Source: Pseudomonadota bacterium
GTDB lineage: Bacteria; Pseudomonadota; Gammaproteobacteria; Burkholderiales; Gallionellaceae
NCBI GenBank assembly: GCA_021782995.1
Contig: JAJXUI010000017.1
Location: 1 to 54,011, forward strand
DNA length: 54,011 bases
Direction of reading: 5' to 3'
In this document: one piece after another, positions 39,741 through 52,639 of the stretch
Layout of the letters: each line of letters begins with the position of its first letter
How positions within the stretch are numbered: the stretch's first letter is position 1
Translations under genes and position numbers: made by a program
Notes under the pieces: model-generated
What the model saw: only the letters and a program-made list of their open reading frames with translations
The model's database searches: none
What the model was told of the DNA's origin: nothing

Positions 39741-41150
39741 ATGCCCATGTTACCCACGCTGGTTCTGGTTGGTCGTCCCAATGTGGGCAAATCAACGTTA
39801 TTCAATCGCCTGACCCGCACACGAGATGCGCTGGTGGCAGACTTGCCCGGCCTTACGCGAGACCGGCATTATGGCCGGGGCCGTGTCGGCAATCGCCCTT
39901 ATCTGGTCGTGGATACCGGTGGTCTCGAGCCTGTGGCCAAGGAAGGCATCATGTACGAGATGGCCAGGCAGACCCTGCAGGCCATCGATGAGGCCGACAT
40001 GGTGCTGTTCCTGGTGGATGGCAGGCAGGGGCTGACACCGCAGGACAAGATCATCGGCAATCTGTTGCGCAAGACCGGCCGTCCCGTGATGTTGCTGGTC
40101 AACAAGGCGGAAGGCATGGAGCGCGTCAGGGTGGCCGGAGACTTTTACGAAATGGGACTGGGCGAGCCAATTCCCATTTCTTCTGCGCATGGTGACAACG
40201 TGGTTGAGGTCATCAATCTGGTATTTGAGGAATTGCCGCAGCAGGAAGAGGTCATTGAGGCGCCGGCAGATCATCCCAAGCTGGCCATTGTGGGCAGGCC
40301 CAATGTGGGCAAGTCCACGCTGGTCAATACCGTGCTGGGCGAAGAGCGGGTGATTGCCTTCGACCAGCCGGGTACCACGCGTGACAGCATCTATATCGAT
40401 TTCGAGCGCAATGGACGGCAATACACCATTATTGATACAGCTGGCGTACGTCGTCGCGGCAAGATTGATGAGGCCATTGAAAAATTTTCCGTGATCAAGA
40501 CGATGCAGGCGATCGAGGATGCCAATGTGGTCATCCTGGTGGTGGATGCACGCGACCAGATCACCGAGCAGGATGCGCATATTGCCGATTTCGTGTTGCA
40601 GGCTGGGCGTGCACTGGTGCTGGCGATCAACAAATGGGACGGACTGGATGCCTACAAGCGTGACACTGCGAAGCGGGATATAGAACGCAAGTTGTATTTC
40701 CTCGATTTTGCCAAGCATCATTTCATTTCAGCACTGAAGGGCGAAGGGGTTGCCGCCCTCTTCACCTCGGTCAACGAGGCGTATGCAGCAGCCATGGCCA
40801 AGCTGCCCACGCCGATGCTGACCCGTGTGCTGTCGGATGCGCTGGAAAAACAGCAGCCCCCGCGAGGGAATGGTTTCCGTCCCAAAATGCGCTATGCGCA
40901 TCAGGGTGGCAGCAATCCACCCCTGATCGTGGTGCACGGCAGTGCGCTGGACAAGGTGCCGGAAAGTTATCGCCGCTACCTGGAGAAGACATTCCGTGAA
41001 GCTTTCCGCTTGCAGGGCACGCCGCTCAGGGTGGAATTCAAAACAAGTTCAAATCCTTATGCAGACAAGGTATCGAAGAAGCTGACTGAAAGCGAACGGC
41101 GCGCGGCAGAGCGACAGAAAAAGCGTATGCCCCGAAAACCCGTAGTTTGA
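39741..41150 (+). CDS. der: Der (EngA), double GTPase for 50S ribosome assembly
   Basis: A protein of 469 residues with two tandem G domains, each with GRPNVGKST (near residues 11 and 189), DTxG-type G3 motifs ([16 protein letters not shown]) and NKxD motifs, then a C-terminal KH-like domain. It works in late assembly of the large ribosomal subunit. ATG 39747 is an alternative start two codons in. It closes the hisS-yfgM-bamB-der series. Confidence 0.98.
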   Translation: MPMLPTLVLVGRPNVGKSTLFNRLTRTRDALVADLPGLTRDRHYGRGRVGNRPYLVVDTGGLEPVAKEGIMYEMARQTLQAIDEADMVLFLVDGRQGLTPQDKIIGNLLRKTGRPVMLLVNKAEGMERVRVAGDFYEMGLGEPIPISSAHGDNVVEVINLVFEELPQQEEVIEAPADHPKLAIVGRPNVGKSTLVNTVLGEERVIAFDQPGTTRDSIYIDFERNGRQYTIIDTAGVRRRGKIDEAIEKFSVIKTMQAIEDANVVILVVDARDQITEQDAHIADFVLQAGRALVLAINKWDGLDAYKRDTAKRDIERKLYFLDFAKHHFISALKGEGVAALFTSVNEAYAAAMAKLPTPMLTRVLSDALEKQQPPRGNGFRPKMRYAHQGGSNPPLIVVHGSALDKVPESYRRYLEKTFREAFRLQGTPLRVEFKTSSNPYADKVSKKLTESERRAAERQKKRMPRKPVV

Positions 41151-41232
41151 CCCTGGCAGATTTAACTCGCTGGTTTTTCAGGCCGGAATCCAGTAGAGTA
41201 GTCGCCCCGAAATAAGAAAGAGAAGAAGAAAA

Positions 41233-41466
41233 ATGAGCGCAAAAGGGCAACAATTACAAGACCCGTTCCTCAATGCATTGCGCAAGGAACATGTGCAGGT
41301 CGCCATCTATCTTGTAAACGGCATCAAATTGCAGGGGCAGGTTGAGTCATTCGACCAGTACGTCGTTCTCCTGAAAAACGCTACCCTGATCCAGATGGTA
41401 TACAAACATGCCATTTCGACCATCGTGCCGGCCAGGGCGGTGAATATTCCATTCGAAAACGATTAA
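41233..41466 (+). CDS. hfq: RNA chaperone Hfq
   Basis: A protein of 77 residues with the Sm1 ([35 protein letters not shown]) and Sm2 (YKHAIST) motifs. As a hexamer it pairs small RNAs with mRNAs. The acidic C-terminal tail is very short, as in other betaproteobacteria. A purine-rich AGAAAGAGAAGAAG leader precedes the start and its stop codon overlaps the hflX ATG (TAATG). Confidence 0.98.
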   Translation: MSAKGQQLQDPFLNALRKEHVQVAIYLVNGIKLQGQVESFDQYVVLLKNATLIQMVYKHAISTIVPARAVNIPFEND

Positions 41467-42602
41467 TGCTCGAATCCACCACTGCGCCGAATACGGCAGT
41501 ACTGGTCAGTCTGGATTTTGGCGCACCGGATTACACAGAGAGCCGCCAGGAATTCCTATTGCTGGCAGAAAGTGCCGGTGTACTTGTGCTTGCTCTGGTT
41601 GAAGGCAAGCGGCAAAAGCCCGACCCCAAAACCTATGCAGGCAGCGGTAAGGTTGAGGAACTTGCTGCGCTGGTGGAAGAGCTGGAGGCGCCGCTGGTCA
41701 TTTTCAATCATGACCTTTCGCCAGCGCAGATGCGCAATCTGACGGATGCGCTCAATACGCGTGTCATTGATCGAACCATGCTGATCCTGGATATCTTTGC
41801 GTTGCGCGCGCAAAGTCATGAAGGCAAATTGCAGGTCGAGCTTGCGCAGCTGAAATACCTGGCGTCACGCCTGTCCGGCATGAATCAGGACATGGGACAG
41901 CAAAGGCATGCCATCGGTGCGCGTGGTCCGGGGGAAACCCTGCTGGAGCTGGACAAGCGCAAACTGGATCGCAGAGTCGTTTTGCTGAATGAGCGCCTGG
42001 AAAAGTTGCGCAAGCACCGGCAGGTACTGCGCAAGTCGCGAGACCGATCAGAGGTGCTTTCGGTTTCGATTGTCGGCTATACCAATGCCGGAAAATCTAC
42101 GCTATTCAACAGGTTGACCCATGCTGACGTGTATGCGGCGAACCAGCTTTTCGCCACACTGGATACCACTTCGCGGCGCCTGTACATAGAAGGCGGGGAA
42201 GGCCAGATCGTGCTGTCGGATACGGTGGGATTTATCCGCCATCTCCCGCATGGTCTGGTTGCAGCTTTCCGCAGCACACTGGAAGAAACCGCACTGGCTG
42301 ACTTGCTGCTGCATGTGGTGGATGCCAATAATCCTGAACGTGAGTCGCAGATGGATGAAGTGAACAAGGTGCTGGAAGAGGTGGGTGCACAGAAAATCCC
42401 GCAGATCATTATCTACAACAAAATTGACCTGCAGGGGATGGCGCCGGGCGTGCAGCGCGATGAGTATGGTAAAATCATCTCGATAAATCTGAGCGCCAAA
42501 AGCGGAGAGGGCATCGACGCATTGCGTGCTGCGCTGGCGGAATTCCGCGATGCGCCTGAACAACAGCCGCCGGCCATACCGTGGCATCCTCTAAATAATT
42601 GA
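41466..42602 (+). CDS. hflX: GTPase HflX
   Basis: A protein of 378 residues: an N-terminal nucleotide-binding HflX domain with the AGSGKVEEL and MLILDIFALRAQSHEGKLQVELAQL motifs, a coiled linker, and a G domain with GYTNAGKST, DTVGFI and NKID. It rescues and splits stalled ribosomes under stress. It is shorter than E. coli HflX at the C terminus. One-base overlap with hfq. Confidence 0.96.
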   Translation: MLESTTAPNTAVLVSLDFGAPDYTESRQEFLLLAESAGVLVLALVEGKRQKPDPKTYAGSGKVEELAALVEELEAPLVIFNHDLSPAQMRNLTDALNTRVIDRTMLILDIFALRAQSHEGKLQVELAQLKYLASRLSGMNQDMGQQRHAIGARGPGETLLELDKRKLDRRVVLLNERLEKLRKHRQVLRKSRDRSEVLSVSIVGYTNAGKSTLFNRLTHADVYAANQLFATLDTTSRRLYIEGGEGQIVLSDTVGFIRHLPHGLVAAFRSTLEETALADLLLHVVDANNPERESQMDEVNKVLEEVGAQKIPQIIIYNKIDLQGMAPGVQRDEYGKIISINLSAKSGEGIDALRAALAEFRDAPEQQPPAIPWHPLNN

Positions 42603-42621
42603 ATATATAAGGTAAATTCCT

Positions 42622-43794
42622 ATGGGATTGAATGACCCGCAATGGGGTAACAAAAACAGCGGGGGCCCCCCCGATCTGGATGAAATGCTGCGCAATTTCA
42701 ATCGCAAACTGAACAGCCTGTTTGGCGGCAAAAAGAATGCTGGTAACAGCGGTGGATCGCCCATGCAGGGTTTTGGTGCCAGCATGGGTCTGGTGGCGGT
42801 CATCGTACTGCTGGTCTGGCTGGCAAGCGGTTTTTATATCGTAGATCCGAGCTCACGCGGTGTGGTCTTGCGTTTTGGCAAATATGTGGATACGACGATG
42901 CCTGGTCCGCGCTGGCATATGCCGTACCCGGTCGAGTCGGTAGAGGTGGTCAGCCTGAGCCAGGTTCGTACCGTGGAAATCGGTTACCGCGAGAATGTCA
43001 AAAACAAGATGCTGAAAGAGTCGCTGATGCTGACCGCCGATGAAAACATCATCGATATCCAGTTTGCGGTTCAGTATTACCTTAAGGATCCCAAGGATTA
43101 CCTGTTCAATAACCGTAAACCGGATGAAAACGTGCGTCAGGCAGCTGAAACAGCGATACGCGAAATTGTCGGGAAGAACAAGATGGATACCGTGCTGTAT
43201 GAGGGGCGCGGTCCGGTTGAGGCGTCTACCACCAAGCTGATCCAGGAAATCCTGGATCGCTACAAGACCGGCATTCTGGTGAGCAAGGTCACGTTGCAGA
43301 ATGCGCAGCCCCCAGAGCAGGTGCAGGCCTCGTTTGACGATGCTGTAAAAGCTGGCCAGGACCGCGAGCGGCAGAAAAATGAAGGGCAGGCTTATGCCAA
43401 TGATGTAGTGCCGCGTGCCAAGGGTGCGGCAGCCCGTCTGCTGGAAGAGGCGCAGGGTTACCGCCAGAAGGTGGTCGCCAATGCCGAAGGTGATGCCAGC
43501 CGCTTCAGGCAAGTACTGGCGGAGTATGAAAAAGCGCCGGGTGTGACTCGCGAACGCATGTATATCGACATGATGCAGCAGATCATGACCAGCACCAGCA
43601 AAGTACTGGTAGACCAGAAAACCGGTAACAACAGCCTGTTGTACCTGCCACTGGACAAGTTGATCCAGAGCACAAACCCACAGCCGCAAACAGCGCCGAC
43701 GGATGCTTCGGCAGCCCCGACTTCGGGAGATGTGGGCAGCTCGAGCCGCGTGTTACGCGATAGTCTGCTCAGCCGTGACAGGGAGACACGTTGA
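42622..43794 (+). CDS. hflK: HflK, SPFH-domain regulator of FtsH protease
   Basis: A protein of 390 residues. A Gly/Asn/Pro-rich cytoplasmic N terminus, one membrane helix (about 53-75, MGLVAVIVLLVWLASGFYIV), then a periplasmic SPFH/Band 7 domain and a coiled region. With HflC it forms a cage around FtsH. A GGGGGCCCCCCC tract (42661-42672) lies in codons 14-17. The TGA overlaps the hflC ATG by one base. Confidence 0.97.
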   Translation: MGLNDPQWGNKNSGGPPDLDEMLRNFNRKLNSLFGGKKNAGNSGGSPMQGFGASMGLVAVIVLLVWLASGFYIVDPSSRGVVLRFGKYVDTTMPGPRWHMPYPVESVEVVSLSQVRTVEIGYRENVKNKMLKESLMLTADENIIDIQFAVQYYLKDPKDYLFNNRKPDENVRQAAETAIREIVGKNKMDTVLYEGRGPVEASTTKLIQEILDRYKTGILVSKVTLQNAQPPEQVQASFDDAVKAGQDRERQKNEGQAYANDVVPRAKGAAARLLEEAQGYRQKVVANAEGDASRFRQVLAEYEKAPGVTRERMYIDMMQQIMTSTSKVLVDQKTGNNSLLYLPLDKLIQSTNPQPQTAPTDASAAPTSGDVGSSSRVLRDSLLSRDRETR

Positions 43795-44675
43795 TGAAGA
43801 TGAATTTTGGTGGATGGGCAATTGGTACGATCCTGCTGCTGATCGTGGTCAACCTGAGTCTGTATGTTGTCGACCAGAGGCAGACAGCCATTGTGCTGCA
43901 ACTGGGTGAGCTGGTGGATGTGAAGACCGAGCCGGGGCTATACCTGAAAATGCCCTTGTTGCAGAACGTGCGCTTTTTTGATTCGCGCATCCTGACGATG
44001 GATAGCGTAGAGCCGGAGCGTTTCATTACGGCGGAAAAGAAAAATGTCATGGTGGATGCCTTTGTGAAATGGCGCATCAGCGATGTCAGGCAGTATTACA
44101 TCAGCGTCAAGGGGGATGAGCAGGCTGCGCAGACTCGCTTGATGCAGACTGTCAATTCCATCATGCGCGAAGAGTTCGGTAAGCATGGTGTCAATGACGT
44201 GATATCGGGCGAACGCGAGAAGATCATGGTGGTATTGCGTGAAAAGGCAGATGCCGATGCGCGCAAAATCGGAGTGGAAGTGCTGGATGTGAGGCTGAAG
44301 CGTGTCGATTATCCGGTCGAGATCAGTGATTCTGTTTACCGCCGCATGGAGGCGGAACGCAAGCGTGTGGCCAACGAGTTGCGTGCTACCGGTAATGCGG
44401 AAAGTGAAAAGATTCGTGCCGACGCCGACCGTCAGCGAGAAGTGATACTTGCCAATGCTTACCGCGATGCGCAGAAAATCAAGGGTGAAGGCGATGCGAA
44501 AGCCGCAGCCATCTATGCGGCGGCCTTCAGCCGCAACCCCGAATTCTATGCGTTTTACCGCAGCATGGATGCCTACAAGCAGAGCTTCAAGAACAAGAGC
44601 GATGTGATGGTGCTTGACCCCAGTTCGGCCTTCTTCAAATACCTGAAGAATTCGAGCCGGTCAGGCTCCAAGTAA
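43794..44675 (+). CDS. hflC: HflC, SPFH-domain partner of HflK
   Basis: A protein of 293 residues with an N-terminal membrane anchor (about 7-24, GTILLLIVVNLSLYVV) and an SPFH domain with the usual RQTAIVLQLGELV and KRVDYPVEISDSVYRRMEAER motifs. ATG 43794, sharing a base with the hflK stop, is chosen over the TTG one codon earlier. It completes the HflKC pair. Confidence 0.97.
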   Translation: MKMNFGGWAIGTILLLIVVNLSLYVVDQRQTAIVLQLGELVDVKTEPGLYLKMPLLQNVRFFDSRILTMDSVEPERFITAEKKNVMVDAFVKWRISDVRQYYISVKGDEQAAQTRLMQTVNSIMREEFGKHGVNDVISGEREKIMVVLREKADADARKIGVEVLDVRLKRVDYPVEISDSVYRRMEAERKRVANELRATGNAESEKIRADADRQREVILANAYRDAQKIKGEGDAKAAAIYAAAFSRNPEFYAFYRSMDAYKQSFKNKSDVMVLDPSSAFFKYLKNSSRSGSK

Positions 44676-44681
44676 GTCTGC

Positions 44682-44863
44682 ATGCTCGATTACCTGCTTA
44701 CCGCATTGGGCCTGATGCTGGTTGTCGAGGGCCTGATGCCATTTTTGTTTCCTGCAGCCTGGCGAGCAGGCTTGAGCAAACTGTCCCAGATTCAGGACGG
44801 TCAGGCGCGTTTTGTTGGCCTTTCCCTGATGCTGGGAGGCCTTTTGATGATTTACTGGATTAA

Positions 44864-44867
<4 letters not shown>
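44682..44867 (+). CDS. DUF2065 (YjeT-like) small membrane protein
   Basis: A protein of 61 residues with two membrane helices (about 5-24 and 43-59) around a short loop (RAGLSKLSQIQDGQARFVG). This is the DUF2065 family, often found right after hflC; its role is unknown but the position suggests a link to HflKC or FtsH. It overlaps hisZ by four bases (ATGA). Confidence 0.9.
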
Positions 44868-47363
<2,496 letters not shown>

Positions 47364-47374
47364 GGCACTTGGAT

Positions 47375-47441
47375 AACCAGGCCGTACGCGCAGCAAGCAT
47401 GCATCAAGCCGGTTGCGCCAGCATGCAGGCCTGGTTTTTTT
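47375..47441 (+). terminator. Terminator of purA
   Basis: AACCAGGCC (47375-47383) pairs with GGCCTGGTT (47428-47436), with an inner GCATGC/GCATGC pair, and is followed by a run of T. Confidence 0.75.
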
Positions 47442-47463
47442 CCGCGCGCGCGGAGCAGGAATG

Positions 47464-47503
47464 CAAAGAAGCCCCGAAACAAATTGTTTACGGGGCTTCT
47501 TTG
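47464..47503. terminator. Bidirectional terminator downstream of tRNA-Leu
   Basis: CAAAGAAGCCCC and GGGGCTTCTTTG are perfect inverted arms around a 16-base loop. Read on the minus strand it ends the tRNA-Leu transcript; on the plus strand it gives purA read-through a second stop. Confidence 0.8.
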
Positions 47504-47509
47504 TTGATT

Positions 47510-47595
47510 TGGTGCCCAGAAGAGGACTCGAACCTCCACACCTTGCGGCACACGGACCTGAACCGTGCGCGTCTACCAATTCCGCCATCTGGGCA
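47510..47595 (-). tRNA. tRNA-Leu (anticodon CAG, reads CUG)
   Basis: On the minus strand an 86-nt cloverleaf includes an encoded CCA end. The acceptor arms TGCCCAG and CTGGGCA pair fully; the anticodon stem CACGG/CCGTG encloses TTCAGGT with anticodon CAG; a long variable arm (TGCCGCAAGGTGT) marks a class II tRNA, and the T loop is GGTTCGAGTCC. It lies antisense between purA and rnr. Confidence 0.96.
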
Positions 47596-47644
47596 TAACT
47601 TGCTTCGAGGGCGCGTACTTTAATTGCATTAGGAATTGCTGTCA

Positions 47645-49933
47645 ATGGAAAACAACAAAAATATTCGCGAAATGGATCCTTTCCTCGAAAGGGAGCGCGA
47701 ACAATATGAACATCCGCTCCCCAGCCGGGAATATATCCTGCAGATTCTGGGTGAACATGGCGTACCTGTAGAACAGGATGCGCTGATTGAAATGCTGCAG
47801 ATCGAACCTGAGGAGCAGGAGCTGTTCGTGCGCCGCATCAAGGCTATGGAGCGTGATGGGCAGATCATGCGCAATCGCAAGCGCGCCATCTGCGTGATGG
47901 ACAAGCTGGATCTGGTCAAGGGCAAGGTACTGGGCCATCCTGACGGTTTCGGCTTTATCGTGCCGGAGGACGGCAGCGGCGATCTGGTGCTGAGTGCCAA
48001 GGAAATGCACAAGGCATTGCACGGTGACATCGTGATGGCACGGGTGGGCGGCACAGACCGCCGTGGCCGCCGTGAAGCCAGCATTGTGGAAGTGCTGGAG
48101 TATGCCAACCGGAAAGTGGTGGGCCGGCTGTATGAGGATCACGGCATCCTGTTTGTCGTTGCCGAAAACCGCCGGCTGAGCCAGGATATCCTGGTCGAAC
48201 CGGGTGGGCAGGGAGATGCGCAGGCCGGGCAGGTGGTTATCGTCGAAATCCTGCAACAGCCGAGCAAACATGCACAGCCCATCGGCCGTATTGTTGAGGT
48301 GCTGGGGGATTATGGCGATTCCGGCATGGAAATCGAGATTGCATTGCGCAAGCACGACCTGCCCCATGAATTCCCGCGTGCCGCGCAGAAACAGGCGGAG
48401 GATTTTGGCGAGTTCGTCAAGCCGGATGCGTATGCCGGTCGGGAAGATATACGCAACCTGCCGCTGGTGACGATCGATGGAGAAACCGCGCGCGATTTTG
48501 ATGACGCAGTGTATTGCGAGCCATCCGGCAGCGGCTACCGCCTGGTGGTGGCGATAGCCGACGTCAGTGCCTATGTGCAGCCAGGCGATGCGCTGGATGA
48601 CGAGGCGCTGAACCGCAGCACCTCGGTGTATTTCCCGCGCCGAGTGATTCCGATGCTGCCGGAAGAGCTGTCCAATGGCCTGTGCTCGATCAACCCGGAG
48701 GTGGAACGCCTGTGCATGGTGTGTGACATGCAGGTTGATAGTGAAGGCAATATCGGGGACTATCGTTTTTATCCGTCAGTGATGGTGTCCAAGGCGCGAC
48801 TGACCTATACGCAGGTGGCGAGCATGCTGGAAGATGCGGCAGGCGCAGATGCGCAGAAATATGCGCATGTGTTGCCTCATATCTACCACCTGTACGAACT
48901 GTTCAAGATCCTGCTGAAGGCACGTGAAGCCCGAGGTGCGATCGATTTCGAAACCGTTGAAACGCAGATGATCTTCAATGTAAACGGCAAGATTGAAAAA
49001 ATTGTCCCGGTACACCGCAACGATGCGCACAAGCTGATTGAAGAGTGCATGCTGGCCGCCAATGTGTGTGCTGCAGCCTTCCTCAACAAGCACAAGCATC
49101 CGGTGCTGTACCGCGTACATGAAGGTCCGACGCCTGAAAAGCTTGAAGCCGTGCGCGAATTCTTCAAGGAGTTTGGTCTCGAGCTGGGTGGCGGTGACGA
49201 CCCGCAGGCCGGGGATTATTTCAAGCTGCTGAAGAAGATCAAGGGACGACCGGATGCAGGACTGCTGCAGACCGTGATGCTGCGTTCGCTCAGGCAGGCA
49301 CGTTATGCGCCGGAAAATGTCGGCCATTTTGGCCTCGGATATGAGGCGTATGCACATTTCACCTCGCCGATTCGCCGCTATCCGGATCTGCTGGTGCACC
49401 GTGCGATCAAGGCCGTGCTGAAAGGCGAGCAATACAAGCCCTCGATGAAGTGGGATGCGCTGGGCGTACATTGTTCCGAGAATGAGCGCCGTGCAGATGA
49501 CGCCACACGCGATGTGGAAGCCTGGCTAAAGTGCTTCTACATGCGTGACCATCTCGGCAATGTGTATGACGGCACCATATCTTCGGTTACCGGCTTCGGC
49601 TTGTTTGTCACGCTGGACGACCTGTTCGTCGAAGGACTGGTACACGTGTCGGAACTCGGTTCCGATTATTTCCACTTCGATCATGCCCGTCACATGATGA
49701 CGGGAGAACATAGCGGCAAGAGCTATCGCCTGGGCGACCGGGTGCGGGTGCAGGTCGTGCGTGTTGACATGGAAAGTACCAAGATCGATTTCGTGCTGGA
49801 GTCAGTTACTGCAGAGGCAAGGGAAGTCGCAGCGCAAGCTGGCGGGGATATTGATTTCCGCGATATGGCAGGTGCATGGGGCGGCAACCAGTCCCCAAAG
49901 AAACCGAAGAAAGACAAGAAAAAGCATGGCTGA
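47645..49933 (+). CDS. rnr: Ribonuclease R
   Basis: A protein of 762 residues: an N-terminal winged-helix region, two cold-shock RNA-binding domains ([13 protein letters not shown]), the RNB nuclease core with metal-binding aspartates in ARDFDDAVY, and an S1 domain near the end ([31 protein letters not shown]), then a Lys-rich tail. It degrades structured RNA 3' to 5'. ATG 47645 with AGGAA ten bases upstream is chosen over TTG 47636. It overlaps rlmB by eight bases. Confidence 0.96.
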   Translation: MENNKNIREMDPFLEREREQYEHPLPSREYILQILGEHGVPVEQDALIEMLQIEPEEQELFVRRIKAMERDGQIMRNRKRAICVMDKLDLVKGKVLGHPDGFGFIVPEDGSGDLVLSAKEMHKALHGDIVMARVGGTDRRGRREASIVEVLEYANRKVVGRLYEDHGILFVVAENRRLSQDILVEPGGQGDAQAGQVVIVEILQQPSKHAQPIGRIVEVLGDYGDSGMEIEIALRKHDLPHEFPRAAQKQAEDFGEFVKPDAYAGREDIRNLPLVTIDGETARDFDDAVYCEPSGSGYRLVVAIADVSAYVQPGDALDDEALNRSTSVYFPRRVIPMLPEELSNGLCSINPEVERLCMVCDMQVDSEGNIGDYRFYPSVMVSKARLTYTQVASMLEDAAGADAQKYAHVLPHIYHLYELFKILLKAREARGAIDFETVETQMIFNVNGKIEKIVPVHRNDAHKLIEECMLAANVCAAAFLNKHKHPVLYRVHEGPTPEKLEAVREFFKEFGLELGGGDDPQAGDYFKLLKKIKGRPDAGLLQTVMLRSLRQARYAPENVGHFGLGYEAYAHFTSPIRRYPDLLVHRAIKAVLKGEQYKPSMKWDALGVHCSENERRADDATRDVEAWLKCFYMRDHLGNVYDGTISSVTGFGLFVTLDDLFVEGLVHVSELGSDYFHFDHARHMMTGEHSGKSYRLGDRVRVQVVRVDMESTKIDFVLESVTAEAREVAAQAGGDIDFRDMAGAWGGNQSPKKPKKDKKKHG

Positions 49934-50666
49934 AACCCGCATCATTCACGGCTTCCATGCCGTTACCGCACGCATCCGCCAGAGTGCGGAAAGCATTTCT
50001 GAAATCTATTTCGACACACAGCGCAAGGACCCGCGCATGCGCGACCTGCTGAAGCTGGCCGAAACGCATGAAGTGCGCCTGATGCCGGTGGATGCAAAGC
50101 GTCTCGATGGCATGGCAGGCGGTACTGCGCGCCATCAGGGCGTGGCGGCGCGTGTCAGCACCGCAACCCGCGTCAAGCATCTGGATGATGTACTGGATAC
50201 ACTTGGCGAACCGGCATTGCTGCTGGTTCTGGATGGCGTGCAGGACCCGCATAACCTCGGCGCCTGCCTGCGCAGTGCCGATGCGTTTGGCGTACATGCG
50301 GTCATTGCGCCCAAGGACCGCGCGGTAGGCATCACCAGCACCGTGGAAAAAGTGGCTTCGGGTGCGGCGGAAACTGTGCCGTACATCACAGTCACCAATA
50401 TTGCACGCACGCTGCGCGAACTGAAAGAGCGAAATATCTGGGTGGTGGGTGCAGATGGCGAAGCGGAAAAAGACCTGCATGCATTCAAGCATACCGGCCC
50501 GCTGGCGCTCGTGCTGGGTGCGGAAGGCGAAGGTCTGCGCCGCCTGACAAAAGAAACCTGTGACGAGCTGGTACGCATCCCGATGCTGGGCAGCGTGGAA
50601 AGCCTGAATGTTTCAGTCAGTACTGGTGTGATGCTGTTTGAGGCCAGACGGCAGCGAGCTCAATAA
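49926..50666 (+). CDS. rlmB: 23S rRNA (Gm2251) 2'-O-methyltransferase RlmB
   Basis: A protein of 246 residues, SPOUT class. An N-terminal substrate-binding domain ([14 protein letters not shown]) and the knotted C-terminal domain with [39 protein letters not shown] and [20 protein letters not shown] 49926 is chosen because the upstream start at 49761 lies deep in rnr; the usual rnr-rlmB overlap results. Confidence 0.97.
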   Translation: MAETRIIHGFHAVTARIRQSAESISEIYFDTQRKDPRMRDLLKLAETHEVRLMPVDAKRLDGMAGGTARHQGVAARVSTATRVKHLDDVLDTLGEPALLLVLDGVQDPHNLGACLRSADAFGVHAVIAPKDRAVGITSTVEKVASGAAETVPYITVTNIARTLRELKERNIWVVGADGEAEKDLHAFKHTGPLALVLGAEGEGLRRLTKETCDELVRIPMLGSVESLNVSVSTGVMLFEARRQRAQ

Positions 50667-50672
50667 AAATAT

Positions 50673-50703
50673 TCAATATAATCAATATATTATATTGATT
50701 TAT
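50673..50703 (+). terminator. AT-only hairpin after rlmB
   Basis: TCAATATAAT and ATTATATTGA are perfect 10-bp arms with a six-base loop, followed by TTTAT. The stem is almost all A-T, so termination would be weak; it lies between convergent rlmB and the metallo-beta-lactamase-fold gene. Confidence 0.45.
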
Positions 50704-50708
50704 ATGAG

Positions 50709-51662
50709 TCATGGCTGGTGCCCCAACCGCACCGAGATCGCTGGATGCCTTTCCACCAGCGCTTTCAACTTTTTCAGATTCTCCAGATTGCGCGCATGAT
50801 CTTCCGTGTACCAGCCGGGTTCAACCGTATGCTCCCAACCCCAGCGCGTGTGTGAAGTATCGCCGGTTAACAGCACCGGCCCTTGAGTGGAGCGCACCAG
50901 GTAGGCCACGCTGCCCGGGGTATGGCCGGGTACGCTGATCGCGAATAGCGAACCATCGCCAAAAATGTCTATCACGCCTTCAAATTTTCCGTCCGGGTCG
51001 GCCTGGAAATGCCAGGCTTGCAGCGGTGGGCGATGCTCGAGCAAATTGTCCGTGGTACCTTGCGCAAACATGTTGAGAAAATTCCGTTCAGTCGCTTCGC
51101 TGGCTGAAATATATATGGGTGTGTCTTGCGGCAAGCCGGGCAGGCCGGAAATGTGGTCGAGATGCATATGCGTCAGGAAGATGCCGTTCAGTTTGCCGTG
51201 CATATCCTGCAGGATAGATTCGCTTGATTTTTGCATTTTCATGTCTTTCAGCGGCATCACCTGCCGCACCAGCCAGCCGACTCCGGCCTTTCCCGGGTCA
51301 TCTGCCAGCAACTGTGATACGCCGGTATCCACCAGGTAGTTGCCATATTGCGGGTGATGCAACACATGCGCATAGATTTGTATCGGCTCATCGCGGTTCT
51401 TGATACTGGCCTCCTTGGCGGCCGGGCTATCCAGGTTCAGCAGGCCTTTCAGCGGCACTTTCCAGTCTGCGCTGTTGATCGTTTCGAGCTGGATGGGTCC
51501 GGGCTGGTCGATCAGCTTTTCCATTGCCGCGCTGCCAGATGGTTTACCGAGTGCAGCGGCTTGCTGCGGATGGCTGGTGACCGTGCACGCGCTCAGTGCC
51601 AGTGAACCTGCAGCGATGAGTGCGAGCATCAAGTGATTTTTCAATTTGCGCATGGTTTGCAT
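50709..51662 (-). CDS. Metallo-beta-lactamase-fold lipoprotein (lactonase-like)
   Basis: A protein of 317 residues with a lipoprotein signal (LSAC, Cys26), so it is probably membrane-anchored on the periplasmic side. The zinc motif HMHLDH spans 165-170, with later GHTPGS and TGDTSH supplying further ligands. The pattern fits acyl-homoserine-lactonase-like or related hydrolases more than a beta-lactamase; substrate unknown. The start is ATG 51662, set by AAGGAGA just upstream; a longer frame to 51740 would hide the signal peptide. It diverges from a LysR gene 80 bp away, which probably controls it. Confidence 0.8.
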   Translation of the reverse strand: MQTMRKLKNHLMLALIAAGSLALSACTVTSHPQQAAALGKPSGSAAMEKLIDQPGPIQLETINSADWKVPLKGLLNLDSPAAKEASIKNRDEPIQIYAHVLHHPQYGNYLVDTGVSQLLADDPGKAGVGWLVRQVMPLKDMKMQKSSESILQDMHGKLNGIFLTHMHLDHISGLPGLPQDTPIYISASEATERNFLNMFAQGTTDNLLEHRPPLQAWHFQADPDGKFEGVIDIFGDGSLFAISVPGHTPGSVAYLVRSTQGPVLLTGDTSHTRWGWEHTVEPGWYTEDHARNLENLKKLKALVERHPAISVRLGHQP

Positions 51663-51697
51663 GATTTCTCCTTGGTTGCGACTATACTGACCCATCC

Positions 51698-51715
51698 GGA
51701 TTTGTTGTGCAATCC
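51698..51715. promoter_or_regulatory. LysR-type binding site candidate in the divergent gap
   Basis: GGATT (51698-51702) and AATCC (51711-51715) are inverted with an 8-base spacer and contain a T-N11-A core, as LysR-type regulators prefer. It lies midway between the two divergent starts. Confidence 0.4.
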
Positions 51716-51742
51716 GCAAAATATTGATGGGGGTATTCAAAT

Positions 51743-52639
51743 ATGAATGGTGCCGATTTGCGTTGGGATGACCTCAAACTGTTTCTGGCGGTATACGAAC
51801 ACGCGAGTCTGAGCGGCGCTGCGAGGGCACTGAAGCTGGGACAGCCCACACTCAGCCGTCGCATTGCCGAGCTGGAAGGAGCCGTGGGCGAACCGCTGTT
51901 TGAAAGAAAAAGTCATGGCGCAATGCTGACAGCAGCGGGCATGCGCCTGCTGCCCGCGGCACAAGGCATGGCGGAATGGGCAAGCGAGGGCGAGCGCAAT
52001 ATCAGGAAGCAGAGCTTTTTGCCGGAAGGCAAGGTCAGGGTCGCCGCACCCCCGGGTATAGCCTATGAGCTGGTTGCTCCGCTGTCTCTCAAAATACGCA
52101 AGCAATATCCGCAGGTGCAGATAGAAGTGCTATCCGGCGTGGAAGTCCTCAACCTGAAACGCGGTGAAGCGGATATCTCCCTGCGCACTACACCGCCTGC
52201 CGATGCAGAGCTGGTTTGCCTGGATGAAATCACCAGCAGCATGCGCGCCTATGCGAACAAACAATATGTGAAAGCCCTACCGCGAAAACCGAAACTGGGC
52301 GAAATAGGCTGGATTAGCTGGGCCGCTCCCTATCTGGATTTGCAGGTAAGCAATGAACTGAGCGCAATCATTTCTGATTTCCGCCCGGTGTTTACGTCGG
52401 ACGATTACAACGTGCAAGTGGCTGCATGCAAGGCCGGAGTGGGTGCAATGATCCTGCCGGAACTGCTATACCGATACAACGCACTGGGTGAATGGAGTAG
52501 CCTGCAGGAAATCAAGGTTGACCTGGGGCCAGCGGCTGTCGGCGCGCTCTACCTTGTTTGCCACAAGCGCATACAGAACCTGCCGAAAATACGTATGGTG
52601 ACAGAATGCATCGTGCATGAGCTGGACAAGATGCGCTGA
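51743..52639 (+). CDS. LysR-family transcriptional regulator
   Basis: A protein of 298 residues: N-terminal winged helix-turn-helix (about 8-66, SGAARALKLGQPTLSRRIAELEGAVGEPLFER) and a two-lobed effector domain (about 90-295). It faces away from the metallo-beta-lactamase-fold lipoprotein gene and most likely regulates it. GGGGG precedes the ATG. The effector is unknown. Confidence 0.92.
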   Translation: MNGADLRWDDLKLFLAVYEHASLSGAARALKLGQPTLSRRIAELEGAVGEPLFERKSHGAMLTAAGMRLLPAAQGMAEWASEGERNIRKQSFLPEGKVRVAAPPGIAYELVAPLSLKIRKQYPQVQIEVLSGVEVLNLKRGEADISLRTTPPADAELVCLDEITSSMRAYANKQYVKALPRKPKLGEIGWISWAAPYLDLQVSNELSAIISDFRPVFTSDDYNVQVAACKAGVGAMILPELLYRYNALGEWSSLQEIKVDLGPAAVGALYLVCHKRIQNLPKIRMVTECIVHELDKMR

